From: Peptostreptococcus faecalis
GTDB lineage: Bacteria > Bacillota > Clostridia > Peptostreptococcales > Peptostreptococcaceae
Direction of reading: 5' to 3'
Length of the DNA stretch: 64,000 nt
NCBI RefSeq assembly: GCF_900240845.1
Contig: NZ_OERU01000001.1
Coordinates: 62,001 to 126,000 of the forward strand
The position numbers were made by a program, and so were the translations under genes. Below are positions 1-9,053 of this stretch, piece after piece (the stretch's first letter is position 1; every line of letters begins with the position of its first letter). The notes below the pieces were generated by a model, which saw only the letters and a program-made list of their open reading frames with translations, did no database searches and had not been told where the DNA came from.

Positions 1-1291
1 CCTAGACTACTATATATTAAGACCTAGAAAATCTAATGGTGATTTTCCAACAAACTGGCAATCAAAATTTGATGGTGCTGCATGGTCAGCTTTTGCAGAT
101 TCAAAAGATATTTGCTATCTTCACTTATTCGATGTTACGCAAGCGGATCTAAACTGGAGAAATCCTGATGTCAGAATTGAAATGAGTAAAATTGTGAATT
201 TTTGATTGGATAAAGGTGTTACAGGATTTAGATTTGATGTAATAAATCTAATTGGAAAAGATGAAATATTAGTAGACGCAGATGATGGTGTTGGCAAATC
301 TTGCTATACAGACAAGCCAATCGTTCATGATTACTTGAAAGAATTAAGCGAGAGATCATTTGGTCGCATTAATAGTATAACAGTTGGAGAAATGTCTTCT
401 ACAACTGTAGAAAACTGCATTTTATACACTCAACCGGATCGCCATGAACTTTCCATGACATTTAATTTCCACCATCTAAAAGTCGATTATGTAGATGGAG
501 ATAAATGGCAACATGAACCATTCCGTTTCTCAGAATTACGAGATTTATATCATACTTGGGGTGAAAAAATGTCTCAAAATAATGGATGGAATGCTTTATT
601 CTGGAATAATCACGATCAACCAAGGGCTATCTCTAGATTTGGTAATGATAAAAAATACAGAGAGAAATCTGCTACTTTACTAGCAACATCTATTCATCTG
701 AATCGCGGAACACCTTTTGTGTATCAAGGTGAAGAGATTGGTATGACAGACCCTTACTTTGATACTCTATCACAGTACCGTGATGTTGAATCAATCAATG
801 CTTACAATATGCTAATTGAGCAAGGTAAGACCTCACAAGAAGCTCTTGATCTTATTCAAAAAAAATCGCGTGATAACGGACGTATTCCAATGCCTTGGGA
901 TAATTCAAAAAATGCAGGTTTTACAACTGGAGACCCTTGGATTCCTATAGGTAAAAATTGGGAAACAATAAATGTAGATAATGAGCTGAATAATGGAGAA
1001 ATATTCCCCTACTATCAAAAATTAATTTCTCTAAGAAAAAATTTAGATATTATTTCTGAAGGTGATTACAAACCATACGCACCTGATTCAACTTGGTTAT
1101 ATGCCTTCACTAGAAATTTAAAAAATCAAAAAATGTTAGTTCTAAATAACTTTAGATCGGAAGAGAATATTTTAGAAATTGAAGAAAATTGGTTTGACGG
1201 TGAAATTGTCATACAAAATTATCCAGATTTAAAAGTGAGAGACAATAAAATTCAAATGCGTCCTTTTGAATCTGTAGCATTTTTAATATAA
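1..1291 (+). pseudogene. treC: Trehalose-6-phosphate hydrolase, 5'-partial, in-frame stop
   Basis: This is a GH13 alpha-amylase-family protein whose 5' end lies outside the window. The frame is open from base 2 and encodes a typical family segment (PTNWQSKFDG, FDVTQADLNW) up to IVNF, then meets TGA at 203-205, then continues in the same frame as LDKGVTGFRFDV. Relatives have Trp at this point, so TGG has become TGA. Downstream are the GH13 nucleophile region (GFRFDVI), the acid region (TVGEMS) and the WNNHDQPRAISRFG motif that marks phosphotrehalases. The neighbouring TreR-type repressor supports trehalose-6-phosphate cleavage to glucose and glucose-6-phosphate. A TTG at 206 could only restart an inactive fragment because the N-terminal half of the barrel would be missing. 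Related oligo-1,6-glucosidase is the main alternative assignment. Confidence 0.85.
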
Positions 1292-1304
1292 TAAATTTTA
1301 CAAT

Positions 1305-1354
1305 AAAAAAATCACTCCTAGTTAGCTAATCTAGCTTAAGGAGTGATTTTTTTT
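1305..1354. terminator. Terminator between treC and treR
   Basis: ATCACTCC pairs with GGAGTGAT around an inner AGCTA/TAGCT stem, flanked by A-runs on one side and T-runs on the other. It can therefore stop transcription from both convergent genes. It overlaps the last codons of the treR reading frame. Confidence 0.85.
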
Positions 1355-2061
1355 CGTCTAGCAAAATCAATAAATTTAAACTTATCTACTCTATGTCTCG
1401 ACTCTGTATACTGAAATAACTGAGTGTCTTGTAAGTATACCTGACTTCTAACAACTACTACATGATTATCTTCCGGTCTCAATGTCAAATACTTTCTATC
1501 ATAATCAGTAAGAGGTTCCACCGTAACTTCTTTTTTAGCAAAACCAATATCCATATTTAATTCTTCTTCAAAGTATTCATAAATTGAATTCTCAGCAATT
1601 TCTTTTGTCAATCCTCGAGTTAATTCTACAAGAAGATAGTCTTTATCTAATATCACTACTTCACCATTGACTTCTCTTTGCCTAACAAGTACCCAAAGTT
1701 CTTCATCTGAAAAAGGAAAGAATTCATTTTTTCTTTCTTTATCATATTTTGTTTTCTTCTCTAGACTCACGACAATAGTTCTATTATCAATATGATTTTC
1801 TGCAAATATTTCTTTATAACTTGTTAATCCTGAAATTGGAAAATTCACCTTTGGTAAATCCAAAACTGTTGAACCCTTTCCCTGTTGTTTATGAATATAT
1901 CCTTTTTCAGCTAGCAAAACTAATGCCTTCCTTATTGTTTCTCTAGAAACGCCATAATGCTCTGATAGTTTTTTTTCGCTTGGAAGCTTTGTTCCTGCTG
2001 GATATTTCTTTTTAACAATGTCTTCTTCTAAATCAAGATAAATTTCAAAATAACGATTCAT
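1336..2061 (-). CDS. treR: GntR-family trehalose operon repressor
   Basis: The 241-residue protein has an N-terminal winged helix of the GntR type (about residues 10-70, with LPSEKKLSEHYGVSRETIRK as the helix-turn-helix) and a C-terminal UTRA effector domain (about 85-235). Convergent placement next to a phosphotrehalase gene identifies it as TreR, which in relatives senses trehalose-6-phosphate and represses the trehalose PTS and hydrolase genes. The partner treC is broken, so the regulon may be relaxed here. It is full length with no visible defect. Start context is weak (GTGGTGG about 10 bases upstream), but the N-terminus matches the family. Confidence 0.87.
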   Translation of the reverse strand: MNRYFEIYLDLEEDIVKKKYPAGTKLPSEKKLSEHYGVSRETIRKALVLLAEKGYIHKQQGKGSTVLDLPKVNFPISGLTSYKEIFAENHIDNRTIVVSLEKKTKYDKERKNEFFPFSDEELWVLVRQREVNGEVVILDKDYLLVELTRGLTKEIAENSIYEYFEEELNMDIGFAKKEVTVEPLTDYDRKYLTLRPEDNHVVVVRSQVYLQDTQLFQYTESRHRVDKFKFIDFARRKKITP

Positions 2062-2277
2062 CTATATAATCCACCACACTTCTGTTTTTTATCTAAACAC
2101 CTTATTTGTAATACTTAGATAAATTCAGTATATCATTTTTTTATAATATTGCAACTTGAGGAATAAAATATAAATTGAACCTATCTCTTAAACAAGTTAA
2201 TGGTTACCGTTTATTATAATTATCGTTTATTATAGTTGTCATTCACTATATTAATCTAATTGTATTTCTTTTATTTA

Positions 2278-3087
2278 TTAATCCCAAGGCATTTCTCCTG
2301 TTACTACCTTTGCACTCATTTCCAAGCTACCATCTGGCAAATCAGGATAAATATTTTTCATTTTTTCTATTGTTTCATTACTAGCTTTACTTTCTTTTTC
2401 TACTTCCATAAATTTTTCAATATACTCTTTTGTGAACTTTATATTTTCAAAGGAAAATTCATTTTCCTTTGAAAAATGTCCCGGTATTACTGTTTTAGGA
2501 TTTATTGATATTAATTCATTTAGATCATCTATCCACTGTTTTTGACTTTCTACTGTCTTTGTATCAGCCATAAATAAGTGACTATCTGTAGAAATTAAAA
2601 TCCCACCTAAAATTAATTCATCTAATTTATTATAAAGAGTTTGTTTTTTCTCATCGTTACCAAAAATAATAAATTCTTCATTATCTAATTTAATTAAATC
2701 TCTAACCTCATTTGGAATAATGATTTTATCAGGAGCCTTGTCTTTTAATATATCCTTCCAAACAACTAACTTATCCTCATATGTACTTTGAATTCTTTCT
2801 ATATTACTCGCCGTTGCAATCAACTTAGCATTTGGAAAAGCCTCTAAAATTTTATTTGCTGCAAAATAGTAATCTGGATCACTATACGAAATATAAATGG
2901 TTTCGATTTCTATTTCATTTTCTTTTGCAACTCTAATAATATTTTCTGCATCATCTTGCGAAAATTGAGTATCTACTAGCAAAGCCTTACCTTCTTTTTC
3001 AATAATTGTTGCGGTTGCTCCGAATATAGCCTCTGGTTCCATTACATAATAATTCACATTTCTTCCTGTTATTTTTCTATAAGACAT
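2278..3087 (-). CDS. MBL-fold protein with degenerate metal site
   Basis: The start is ATG at 3087, because AAAGGAG lies just upstream with correct spacing; an in-frame ATG 18 bases earlier overlaps that site. The 269-residue protein has metallo-beta-lactamase fold features: an early LLVDTQFS strand, a middle strand ending TIYIS, a late TDSHLFMADT and a C-terminal VIPGHF. The usual THxHxDH metal motif is replaced by SYSDPDY, so most zinc ligands are gone although one Asp and the late PGH remain. Known family members are hydrolases or oxidoreductases; what this variant does is unknown. It is a single-gene unit with AT-rich gaps on both sides. Confidence 0.7.
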   Translation of the reverse strand: MSYRKITGRNVNYYVMEPEAIFGATATIIEKEGKALLVDTQFSQDDAENIIRVAKENEIEIETIYISYSDPDYYFAANKILEAFPNAKLIATASNIERIQSTYEDKLVVWKDILKDKAPDKIIIPNEVRDLIKLDNEEFIIFGNDEKKQTLYNKLDELILGGILISTDSHLFMADTKTVESQKQWIDDLNELISINPKTVIPGHFSKENEFSFENIKFTKEYIEKFMEVEKESKASNETIEKMKNIYPDLPDGSLEMSAKVVTGEMPWD

Positions 3088-3634
3088 ATATTTTTCTCCT
3101 TTCAAAATGAATATTTTTATACTTACATAAATATTTCTTTATAAATAATTATTAAGATTTACATAAAATAAATAACCTTTATAATTATTAATTTAATTTT
3201 GTTAAGCATTAGATACCCAATAAGAAAGATTCTTAACGTCAATTTTCTGATTTTTTTATTATTCGAATTTTTAGTGTCATATGAATTTATATACTTTAAT
3301 AAAATAATAAATAAAAATCTCCTATTCATCTCATGCATATATGTTTGATATTGCAATATATTCAACGTAGAAAATATTTTAATATAAATAAAATAAACGT
3401 AATTATTACAAACATAGCCAACTAATAGATGTATAATAATCGTAAAATTCAGATGCTATAAATCCAAAAATCAAGAACCATATAAATATGATATAATTAT
3501 TAAAATAGATATTAATACTCAATAAATTGAAATTATCGCTATTCTAAAACTATCGTATATACATTAAAAATATAATATATTTTATGTGAGGTTTTTTGAA
3601 CCTTACAGCAACTATTTTATAAAGGAGTAATCTT
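3088..3634. other. AT-rich intergenic region before the Rieske gene
   Basis: This 547-base stretch separates divergent genes. It holds the upstream signals for the MBL-fold gene and, at 3620-3626, the AAAGGAG of the Rieske gene. A 68-codon open frame on the minus strand (3159-3365) has no ribosome-binding site and no recognisable content, so I do not call it. I see no RNA gene or hairpin here. Confidence 0.5.
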
Positions 3635-4594
3635 ATGATTTTTAATCAATGGTATGCAATTGCATCCTCAAAAGAAATAAAAGAAAATAATATTTTATCA
3701 TTAAAAAGACTTAATCTTGAATTAGTTCTTTTCAGGCAAGATGGAACAATAAAATGTCTTGAGGATAAGTGTAGTCATAGAGGTGCCTCTTTAAGTAAAG
3801 GTAAAATTGTTGGAAAATGTATTCAATGCCCATTTCATGGGATTGAATTTTCTGGAGACGGAGAATGTTATAATATTCCTGCAAATGGTAGAGGCTTTCA
3901 AGGTGATTTGAGTAAGTTCTCTATAAAATCTTATCATATAATTGAGCAATGCGGTATCGTCTTTATTTGGTATGGTGATTCTGACCCTACAACTCTGCCA
4001 CCTTTTTTTGAATCATTAAAGGATCCTTCACTGAAAATGAAAGAAAAAACTGATATATGGAATACCCATTACTCTAGAGTTATAGAAAATCAAATCGATA
4101 CTGTGCATCTCCCTTTTGTTCATCACAATACAATAGGACGCGGAAATAAAACTCTAGTGAATGGACCTAAAACTGTATGGTTGGATGATATTACGCTTCA
4201 AACAAGTGCAAATAATGAAATTGATAATGGTCAAAAGCCCTTAAAACCTAATGAAAGTATAATTAAAAAAACTTTTTTAGTGTTTAAGTTCCCAAACATT
4301 TGGTTGAATAATATTTCTGATAAAATAAAAGTTATGATATTTTTTGCTCCGATAGATGATGAACACACAAAGCTATATTTGAGATTTTATAATAATTTAA
4401 CTGGAATTGGATTTTTAAATAGTATTATTTCTTTGATAGGGAAAGAAATGAATAACATAGTTCAAAGACAAGACAAACGTATTGTTATCACACAAAAACC
4501 AAAAATAACGGGCGTTAAAATCGGTGAGAAATTAATCTCAGGAGATAAGCCAACAATAGAATATAGAAAGAAAAGAGAAGAACTAATAAAATAA
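3635..4594 (+). CDS. Rieske-type non-heme iron oxygenase
   Basis: The 319-residue protein has an N-terminal Rieske [2Fe-2S] domain with C46-x-H48 (DKCSHRGA) and C65-x2-H68 (QCPFHGIEF). The C-terminal catalytic domain carries D155-x2-H158-x4-H163 (IDTVHLPFVHH), the ligands of mononuclear iron in ring-hydroxylating oxygenases of the PaO/VanA type. These enzymes use O2 and an external electron donor, so one in an apparently anaerobic Firmicute is unusual. It faces the ADC-like gene across a shared terminator and lies near an OYE-type reductase and an SDR, which could act on the same substrate. The substrate cannot be read from the sequence. AAAGGAG at 3620 supports the ATG start. Confidence 0.85.
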   Translation: MIFNQWYAIASSKEIKENNILSLKRLNLELVLFRQDGTIKCLEDKCSHRGASLSKGKIVGKCIQCPFHGIEFSGDGECYNIPANGRGFQGDLSKFSIKSYHIIEQCGIVFIWYGDSDPTTLPPFFESLKDPSLKMKEKTDIWNTHYSRVIENQIDTVHLPFVHHNTIGRGNKTLVNGPKTVWLDDITLQTSANNEIDNGQKPLKPNESIIKKTFLVFKFPNIWLNNISDKIKVMIFFAPIDDEHTKLYLRFYNNLTGIGFLNSIISLIGKEMNNIVQRQDKRIVITQKPKITGVKIGEKLISGDKPTIEYRKKREELIK

Positions 4595-4614
4595 ATTTTA
4601 TGTTAATTTAAATT

Positions 4615-4657
4615 AAAAAAGTGCTAAAAATATAATTTTTAATTTTAGCACTTTTTT
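4615..4657. terminator. Bidirectional terminator, Rieske and ADC-like genes
   Basis: AAAAAAGTGCTAAAA pairs with TTTTAGCACTTTTTT around an AT-rich loop. A- and T-runs on both arms allow use from either strand. Confidence 0.88.
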
Positions 4658-4692
4658 ATTATTTTTTTATTCTACTCTAAATTTAATAAAAT

Positions 4693-5544
4693 CTATTTAT
4701 GATTGTATCCTGTCAAATATGCTGAAGGATATCCCATCATAGAACGGTCATATCGTCCAGTCATCAAGTATGGCATTACTATGTTAGCATCTAAAGATTC
4801 CAACTTAACTGTTTTTGACATTTCGATATATTCATTTTCAAAAAATGCTGCCCCCATAGGCTGTAACACAGCTAATTCTCCAAATGGATCGTCTTCTGAT
4901 GAACGAGTTCTGATAGTCAGATTTCCAGGTTCCCAAGTTTTACATTTAGATTCTGTGATTAATTTCACTAAATTCACATCAGAGAATTCTGTATTTCCAT
5001 TTTCTGTTTGAATCATGTTAAATGTGTGGAAGAAATTCACACCTGGATTTATTGAGCCTGGGGCTGGATCTCCTAAATATGACGATGCAACAGCAGTATT
5101 GTATTTACCAAGCTCTATTTCACAATCTAACAAAGTTACTCCATGTCGTTCAATCTTTGCAGTTACACGATCTCCCACACGATTCACTTCCATAAAGCTT
5201 GCTGTTTTTTTAGGAATTCCACAACAATTTGAACCTACAATTGTTCCACCTTCTGCACCATGTCCATAAAGCATTAAATTATATGCATACGCTCCCGATT
5301 CTCCATTATAAGTACAAGGAGTTGCCAGTAAAGATTCCATATATGGTCCACCAAATGTAGTCCCTGTGAACTGAACAATATATCCAACTATAACTGGCGC
5401 AGTAGCCTGTAATGGAGGTGGAATCAATTTATTAATCACTTCTGGCGGAGCAGAGTATGTAAAGTAAATTCCCTTTTGTCCATATAATCTAGGAACATTT
5501 ACAAAATTTTTTACATCTTTTTCTGATACTAAAAAACTACTCAT
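4693..5544 (-). CDS. Acetoacetate decarboxylase family protein
   Basis: The start is ATG at 5544 (MSSFLVSEKD), preceded by AAAGGAG; the frame extends 27 bases further without another site. The 283-residue protein matches the ADC fold: a Pro-rich N-terminal segment (LIPPPLQAT), a central GIPKKTASF whose adjacent lysines resemble the catalytic Lys pair of acetoacetate decarboxylase, and a C-terminal YLTGYNHK. Classical ADC releases CO2 from acetoacetate through a Schiff base; many homologues of this size instead act as aldolase-dehydratases or have unknown roles. It follows the OYE gene by 41 bases, so the two are probably co-transcribed. Confidence 0.8.
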   Translation of the reverse strand: MSSFLVSEKDVKNFVNVPRLYGQKGIYFTYSAPPEVINKLIPPPLQATAPVIVGYIVQFTGTTFGGPYMESLLATPCTYNGESGAYAYNLMLYGHGAEGGTIVGSNCCGIPKKTASFMEVNRVGDRVTAKIERHGVTLLDCEIELGKYNTAVASSYLGDPAPGSINPGVNFFHTFNMIQTENGNTEFSDVNLVKLITESKCKTWEPGNLTIRTRSSEDDPFGELAVLQPMGAAFFENEYIEMSKTVKLESLDANIVMPYLMTGRYDRSMMGYPSAYLTGYNHK

Positions 5545-5585
5545 AATTTTTCTCCTTTTCTTTAATACCACAGCTATATAGCTTT

Positions 5586-7529
5586 CTATAAATTATTACA
5601 CAAAACAAATGCATCACTTACTGCATTGACAATTTTTCCGACTTTGTGAGAATCTCCAATATTATATACATTATCAAACTTAGATTTCAATTCTTGACAG
5701 AGACTATTTTCGCTTTTAACACCTAGTGCAAGTACCACTTCATCACACAGTAATTCAGTAGTTTCTCCTTCAAGTTTTACTCTGTCTTTTTCAATGCTTA
5801 ATAATTTATGTTCAGGCATAAGTTTAACATTGTATTCTTGTAAGTGTTTCAATACATCCATTACGCTTTGCCAATATCCATCTGGTGCAATTTTCTTAGC
5901 CATCTCGATCACACTTACTTCATTACCTTGAGATGCCAACATTTCAGCTAATTCTATTCCAGTCATACCTGAACCTATCACAGCCACCTTCTTATTTCTT
6001 AACTGTATTTTTCCTGACAAAATATCCGGAACATTGTACACATTTTCATTAAATACTCCTGGAATATTTTTTGGAATAATAGGAACAGATCCTGTAGCTA
6101 AAATTATAGCATATGGATTAAGTTTTTCTATTTTATCGATATCAACTTTTGTATTCATTCTAATATCAACACCTAGTCGATCTAATTCTGTCTTTAAATA
6201 ATCTATAAACCAACCTAATTTTTCTTTGCCCGGAGGATTTTTACCTATTGCTACGTTACCGCCAAGCACATCTGTCAATTCAAATAATATTGGTTTAAAT
6301 CTTCTTTCCGCCAAGACCCTAGCAGACTCTAATCCAGCAGGACCACCGCCTATTATTACTACTGTCCTATTTTTACCGTCCTTAGCATAATATGGATAGC
6401 GTGACTCTTTTCCTAATTGAGCATTTACACTACACTCTATAGGAACGCAAGCCCCTGAATTTGAAAAAACAGATTCAAAACATCTCAAGCAACTCACACA
6501 GTAACGTATACGATCAGCTTGATCGTTTTTCGCTTTGAAACACCATTCTGGATCGGCAAGATGAGGTCGTCCCATGCCAATAAAGTCCATTTTACCTTCT
6601 TCAATAAGCTTTTCAGCAAAATCAGGATGACGTATTACTCCGTTTCCATAAACAGGTATCTTAACAGCATTTTTAACTTTTTCTGTCAAATATACACGCC
6701 AGCCTTCATCATAAGATAATGGTTCTACAATAGTGTTCATTGACTCATATATACCGCTTGTTACACCTATGGCATCTACTCCTGCTTTTTCTAGAAGCTT
6801 ACAAATTTCAACACCTTCATCTAGTTGAATTCCTTCATCTCCCATAAATTCTTCTACGGTTACACGAATTGTAACAGGAAAATCAGAACCACATCTTTTT
6901 CTGATACCCTCAATTATTTCAACTGCCATACGCACACGATTTTCGAGGCTTCCTCCATACTGATCTGTCCTCTTATTAGTATGCTTACTAAAAAATTGAT
7001 TTATCAAATATCCATGAGCTCCATGAATTTCTACTCCATCTATTCCAGCTTGTTGAGCTCTCCAAGCTCCATCGATATAGTCTTGTATCAATCCTTTTAC
7101 TTCCTCTGTAGAAAGAACTCTAGGCTCTTCTCCTACTATTGGACATGTAACGGCTGAAGGTGCCACTGGTTGAACACCATACATAGCTGCACTTCCAGTC
7201 TGATTACCTGGGTGATGGAGCTGTACAAATATTTTTGTTCCATGCTTATGCACTGCATCAGCAAGTTTTGATAGCCCTAAAATCACTTCGTCATGTGATA
7301 CTGATAACTGAGCCGGCTCTCCAATTCCATGTTCATCATTTATCCTTGTTACCTCTGTACAAATAAGACCTACTCCTCCACGAGCACGTTTTTCATAATA
7401 TGATATCATTTGTTCAGATGGAGTACCATCCACGTTGGCCATACTACATCCCATAGAAGACATTATTACTCTGTTTTGAATTTCAAGATCCCCAATTTTT
7501 CCTGGAGAAAAAAGTTTGGAATATTTCAT
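5586..7529 (-). CDS. NADH:flavin oxidoreductase, OYE/2,4-dienoyl-CoA reductase type
   Basis: I place the start at ATG 7529 (MKYSKLFSPG), with GAGGTG just upstream; a GTG 9 bases earlier is part of that site. The 647-residue protein has an FMN-binding TIM barrel (residues 1-335, HGAHGYL near 169), a cysteine cluster for an Fe-S centre (about 344, 347, 350, 361, 366), an FAD Rossmann motif (IIGGGPAGLESA near 394) and an NAD motif (VIGSGMTGIELAEM). This is the architecture of FadH, 2-enoate reductase and BaiCD/BaiH, which reduce activated C=C bonds. With the ADC-like and SDR genes it suggests reductive processing of an enone or enoyl substrate. Spacing within the Cys cluster differs slightly from FadH. 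Confidence 0.88.
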   Translation of the reverse strand: MKYSKLFSPGKIGDLEIQNRVIMSSMGCSMANVDGTPSEQMISYYEKRARGGVGLICTEVTRINDEHGIGEPAQLSVSHDEVILGLSKLADAVHKHGTKIFVQLHHPGNQTGSAAMYGVQPVAPSAVTCPIVGEEPRVLSTEEVKGLIQDYIDGAWRAQQAGIDGVEIHGAHGYLINQFFSKHTNKRTDQYGGSLENRVRMAVEIIEGIRKRCGSDFPVTIRVTVEEFMGDEGIQLDEGVEICKLLEKAGVDAIGVTSGIYESMNTIVEPLSYDEGWRVYLTEKVKNAVKIPVYGNGVIRHPDFAEKLIEEGKMDFIGMGRPHLADPEWCFKAKNDQADRIRYCVSCLRCFESVFSNSGACVPIECSVNAQLGKESRYPYYAKDGKNRTVVIIGGGPAGLESARVLAERRFKPILFELTDVLGGNVAIGKNPPGKEKLGWFIDYLKTELDRLGVDIRMNTKVDIDKIEKLNPYAIILATGSVPIIPKNIPGVFNENVYNVPDILSGKIQLRNKKVAVIGSGMTGIELAEMLASQGNEVSVIEMAKKIAPDGYWQSVMDVLKHLQEYNVKLMPEHKLLSIEKDRVKLEGETTELLCDEVVLALGVKSENSLCQELKSKFDNVYNIGDSHKVGKIVNAVSDAFVLCNNL

Positions 7530-7718
7530 ATTAATCACCTCTATATCCTTTCATCCTATCAAAGCATCCTCCACACTAGATCCTATCTATATACTAGCAT
7601 TTGTTTTATATTTTCGCAATAGTCAGACTATTTATAAACTTTAATATGTTATTTTTCTTTACTAGTTTTTATACATTGGTTGATTATTTTTTTATAGTCT
7701 TTCTTCATTATCTCTCCA

Positions 7719-7816
7719 TTAGTCTTTATATCTTAGTTTTTATACCTTAGTTTTTATACCTTAGTTTTTATACCTTAGTTTTTATACCTTAGTTTTTATA
7801 CCTTAGTTTTTATATA
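7719..7816. repeat. 14-bp intergenic tandem repeat
   Basis: Five identical copies of TTAGTTTTTATACC run from 7733 to 7802, with a diverged copy on each side (7719-7732 and 7803-7816). The array lies between the SDR stop and the OYE start, where it would sit in any read-through transcript. Copy number could vary by slippage. Confidence 0.95.
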
Positions 7817-7829
7817 TTCGTCTTTCTCT

Positions 7830-8822
7830 TTAAATCCTTCCGCTTTCTTTTAACCATTTCACAGTTTCTGCTAACGTCACATTCATGTCTCTAGTTTTAT
7901 AGCCTAATTCTATAGTCGCCTTTTGATGAGAAAACAAAGAATTTGAATTAAGCGTATAAAGTGAATATGATGTAAATAATGGAGGTTGCTTCAACATTTT
8001 ATAGTAAATCTCTGAAAGTGAAGCTGTCATTTTTACAAACCAGTATGGTAAATATCTTTTGATTTTTTTCTTTCCAGTTATCTCGTGCAACATATCAAGA
8101 ATTTCACTTATTTTAAAGTATCTATTTGAAAGTATATAGCATTCTCCTGATTTTCCTTTATCACAAGCTGCAATTATTCCATTTGCCACATCACGCACAT
8201 CTACAAAATCATACCCTCCGTAAATACCAGATACTAGCCTATGTTTGTAGTAATCTATTATCAATGTAGTAATGTGCCCCCTTCCATTATCATACGGACC
8301 AGCAATTCCAGATGGATGAACAACACATGCATTTAACCCTTTAGATGCCGCTTCTAAAACACACGCTGTAGCCTCTGCTTTTGTCTTTGCGTATAAACCT
8401 ACAACATTATCCGGAGAAAAGTCAGTAGTTTCTTTAATTGTCACTCCTTTTGGTTGCTCTCTAATAGCATGAACTGAACTCACATAAATTAACTTATGAA
8501 CTTTGTCTTCTCTACAAAGATCTACAACGTTTTTCGTTCCTCTTACATTTACATCAAATACAGCTTGATCAAATTTTGATGATATTGAAACAATCCCTGC
8601 ACAATGAATTACAACTAGTTTACTATCTCCTAAATTATCAAAGCATGCTTTTATACTGCTTTTATCACATACATCTCCCTTATAAATTTCAGCCAACTCA
8701 GGTATATTTTTTTCATTAGGTAATACTAATGCACGAACACATTTTCCTCTTTCAATTAAATTTTGAACAACTACGCCTCCAAGATGACCCGCTGCACCTG
8801 TTACTAAGTATATTTGTTTCAT
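7830..8822 (-). CDS. NAD-dependent epimerase/dehydratase (extended SDR, 3beta-HSD-like)
   Basis: The start is ATG at 8822 (MKQIYLVTGAAGHLGG), preceded by a G-rich site; the frame extends 42 bases further. The 330-residue protein has the Rossmann glycine motif TGAAGHLGG at residue 8, an NNAG-like HCAGIVS, a catalytic YAKTKAEA (Tyr-x3-Lys) and an upstream active-site Ser in IYVSSVHA. It resembles the 3-beta-hydroxysteroid dehydrogenase / dihydroflavonol reductase branch, which acts on alcohols or ketones of bulky substrates. It lies upstream of the OYE and ADC-like genes on the same strand, about 300 bases away across the tandem repeat, so common regulation is plausible but not shown. Confidence 0.82.
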   Translation of the reverse strand: MKQIYLVTGAAGHLGGVVVQNLIERGKCVRALVLPNEKNIPELAEIYKGDVCDKSSIKACFDNLGDSKLVVIHCAGIVSISSKFDQAVFDVNVRGTKNVVDLCREDKVHKLIYVSSVHAIREQPKGVTIKETTDFSPDNVVGLYAKTKAEATACVLEAASKGLNACVVHPSGIAGPYDNGRGHITTLIIDYYKHRLVSGIYGGYDFVDVRDVANGIIAACDKGKSGECYILSNRYFKISEILDMLHEITGKKKIKRYLPYWFVKMTASLSEIYYKMLKQPPLFTSYSLYTLNSNSLFSHQKATIELGYKTRDMNVTLAETVKWLKESGRI

Positions 8823-9053
8823 AAAAAACCCCCATTCCAGTTTCTTAATAACTCTACATAGCATTATTAGTATAGTAATATCATGTATATAAATGTTTTA
8901 CAATATACTTTTTAAAATAATTAAATTTTATTTAAATATCCTCTGCATATTGTTCATACTTTTCAGAATTTATTTACAATATAACTTTACTATGTTACCC
9001 TTAATATAATTAATATTTTATTTATTAAATTTTTTTTAAAAGGAGGTAAAGTG

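Noticed and set aside
3159-3365. A 68-codon minus-strand frame
   Set aside because: No ribosome-binding site and a low-complexity Ile/Leu/Lys composition in an AT-rich gap.
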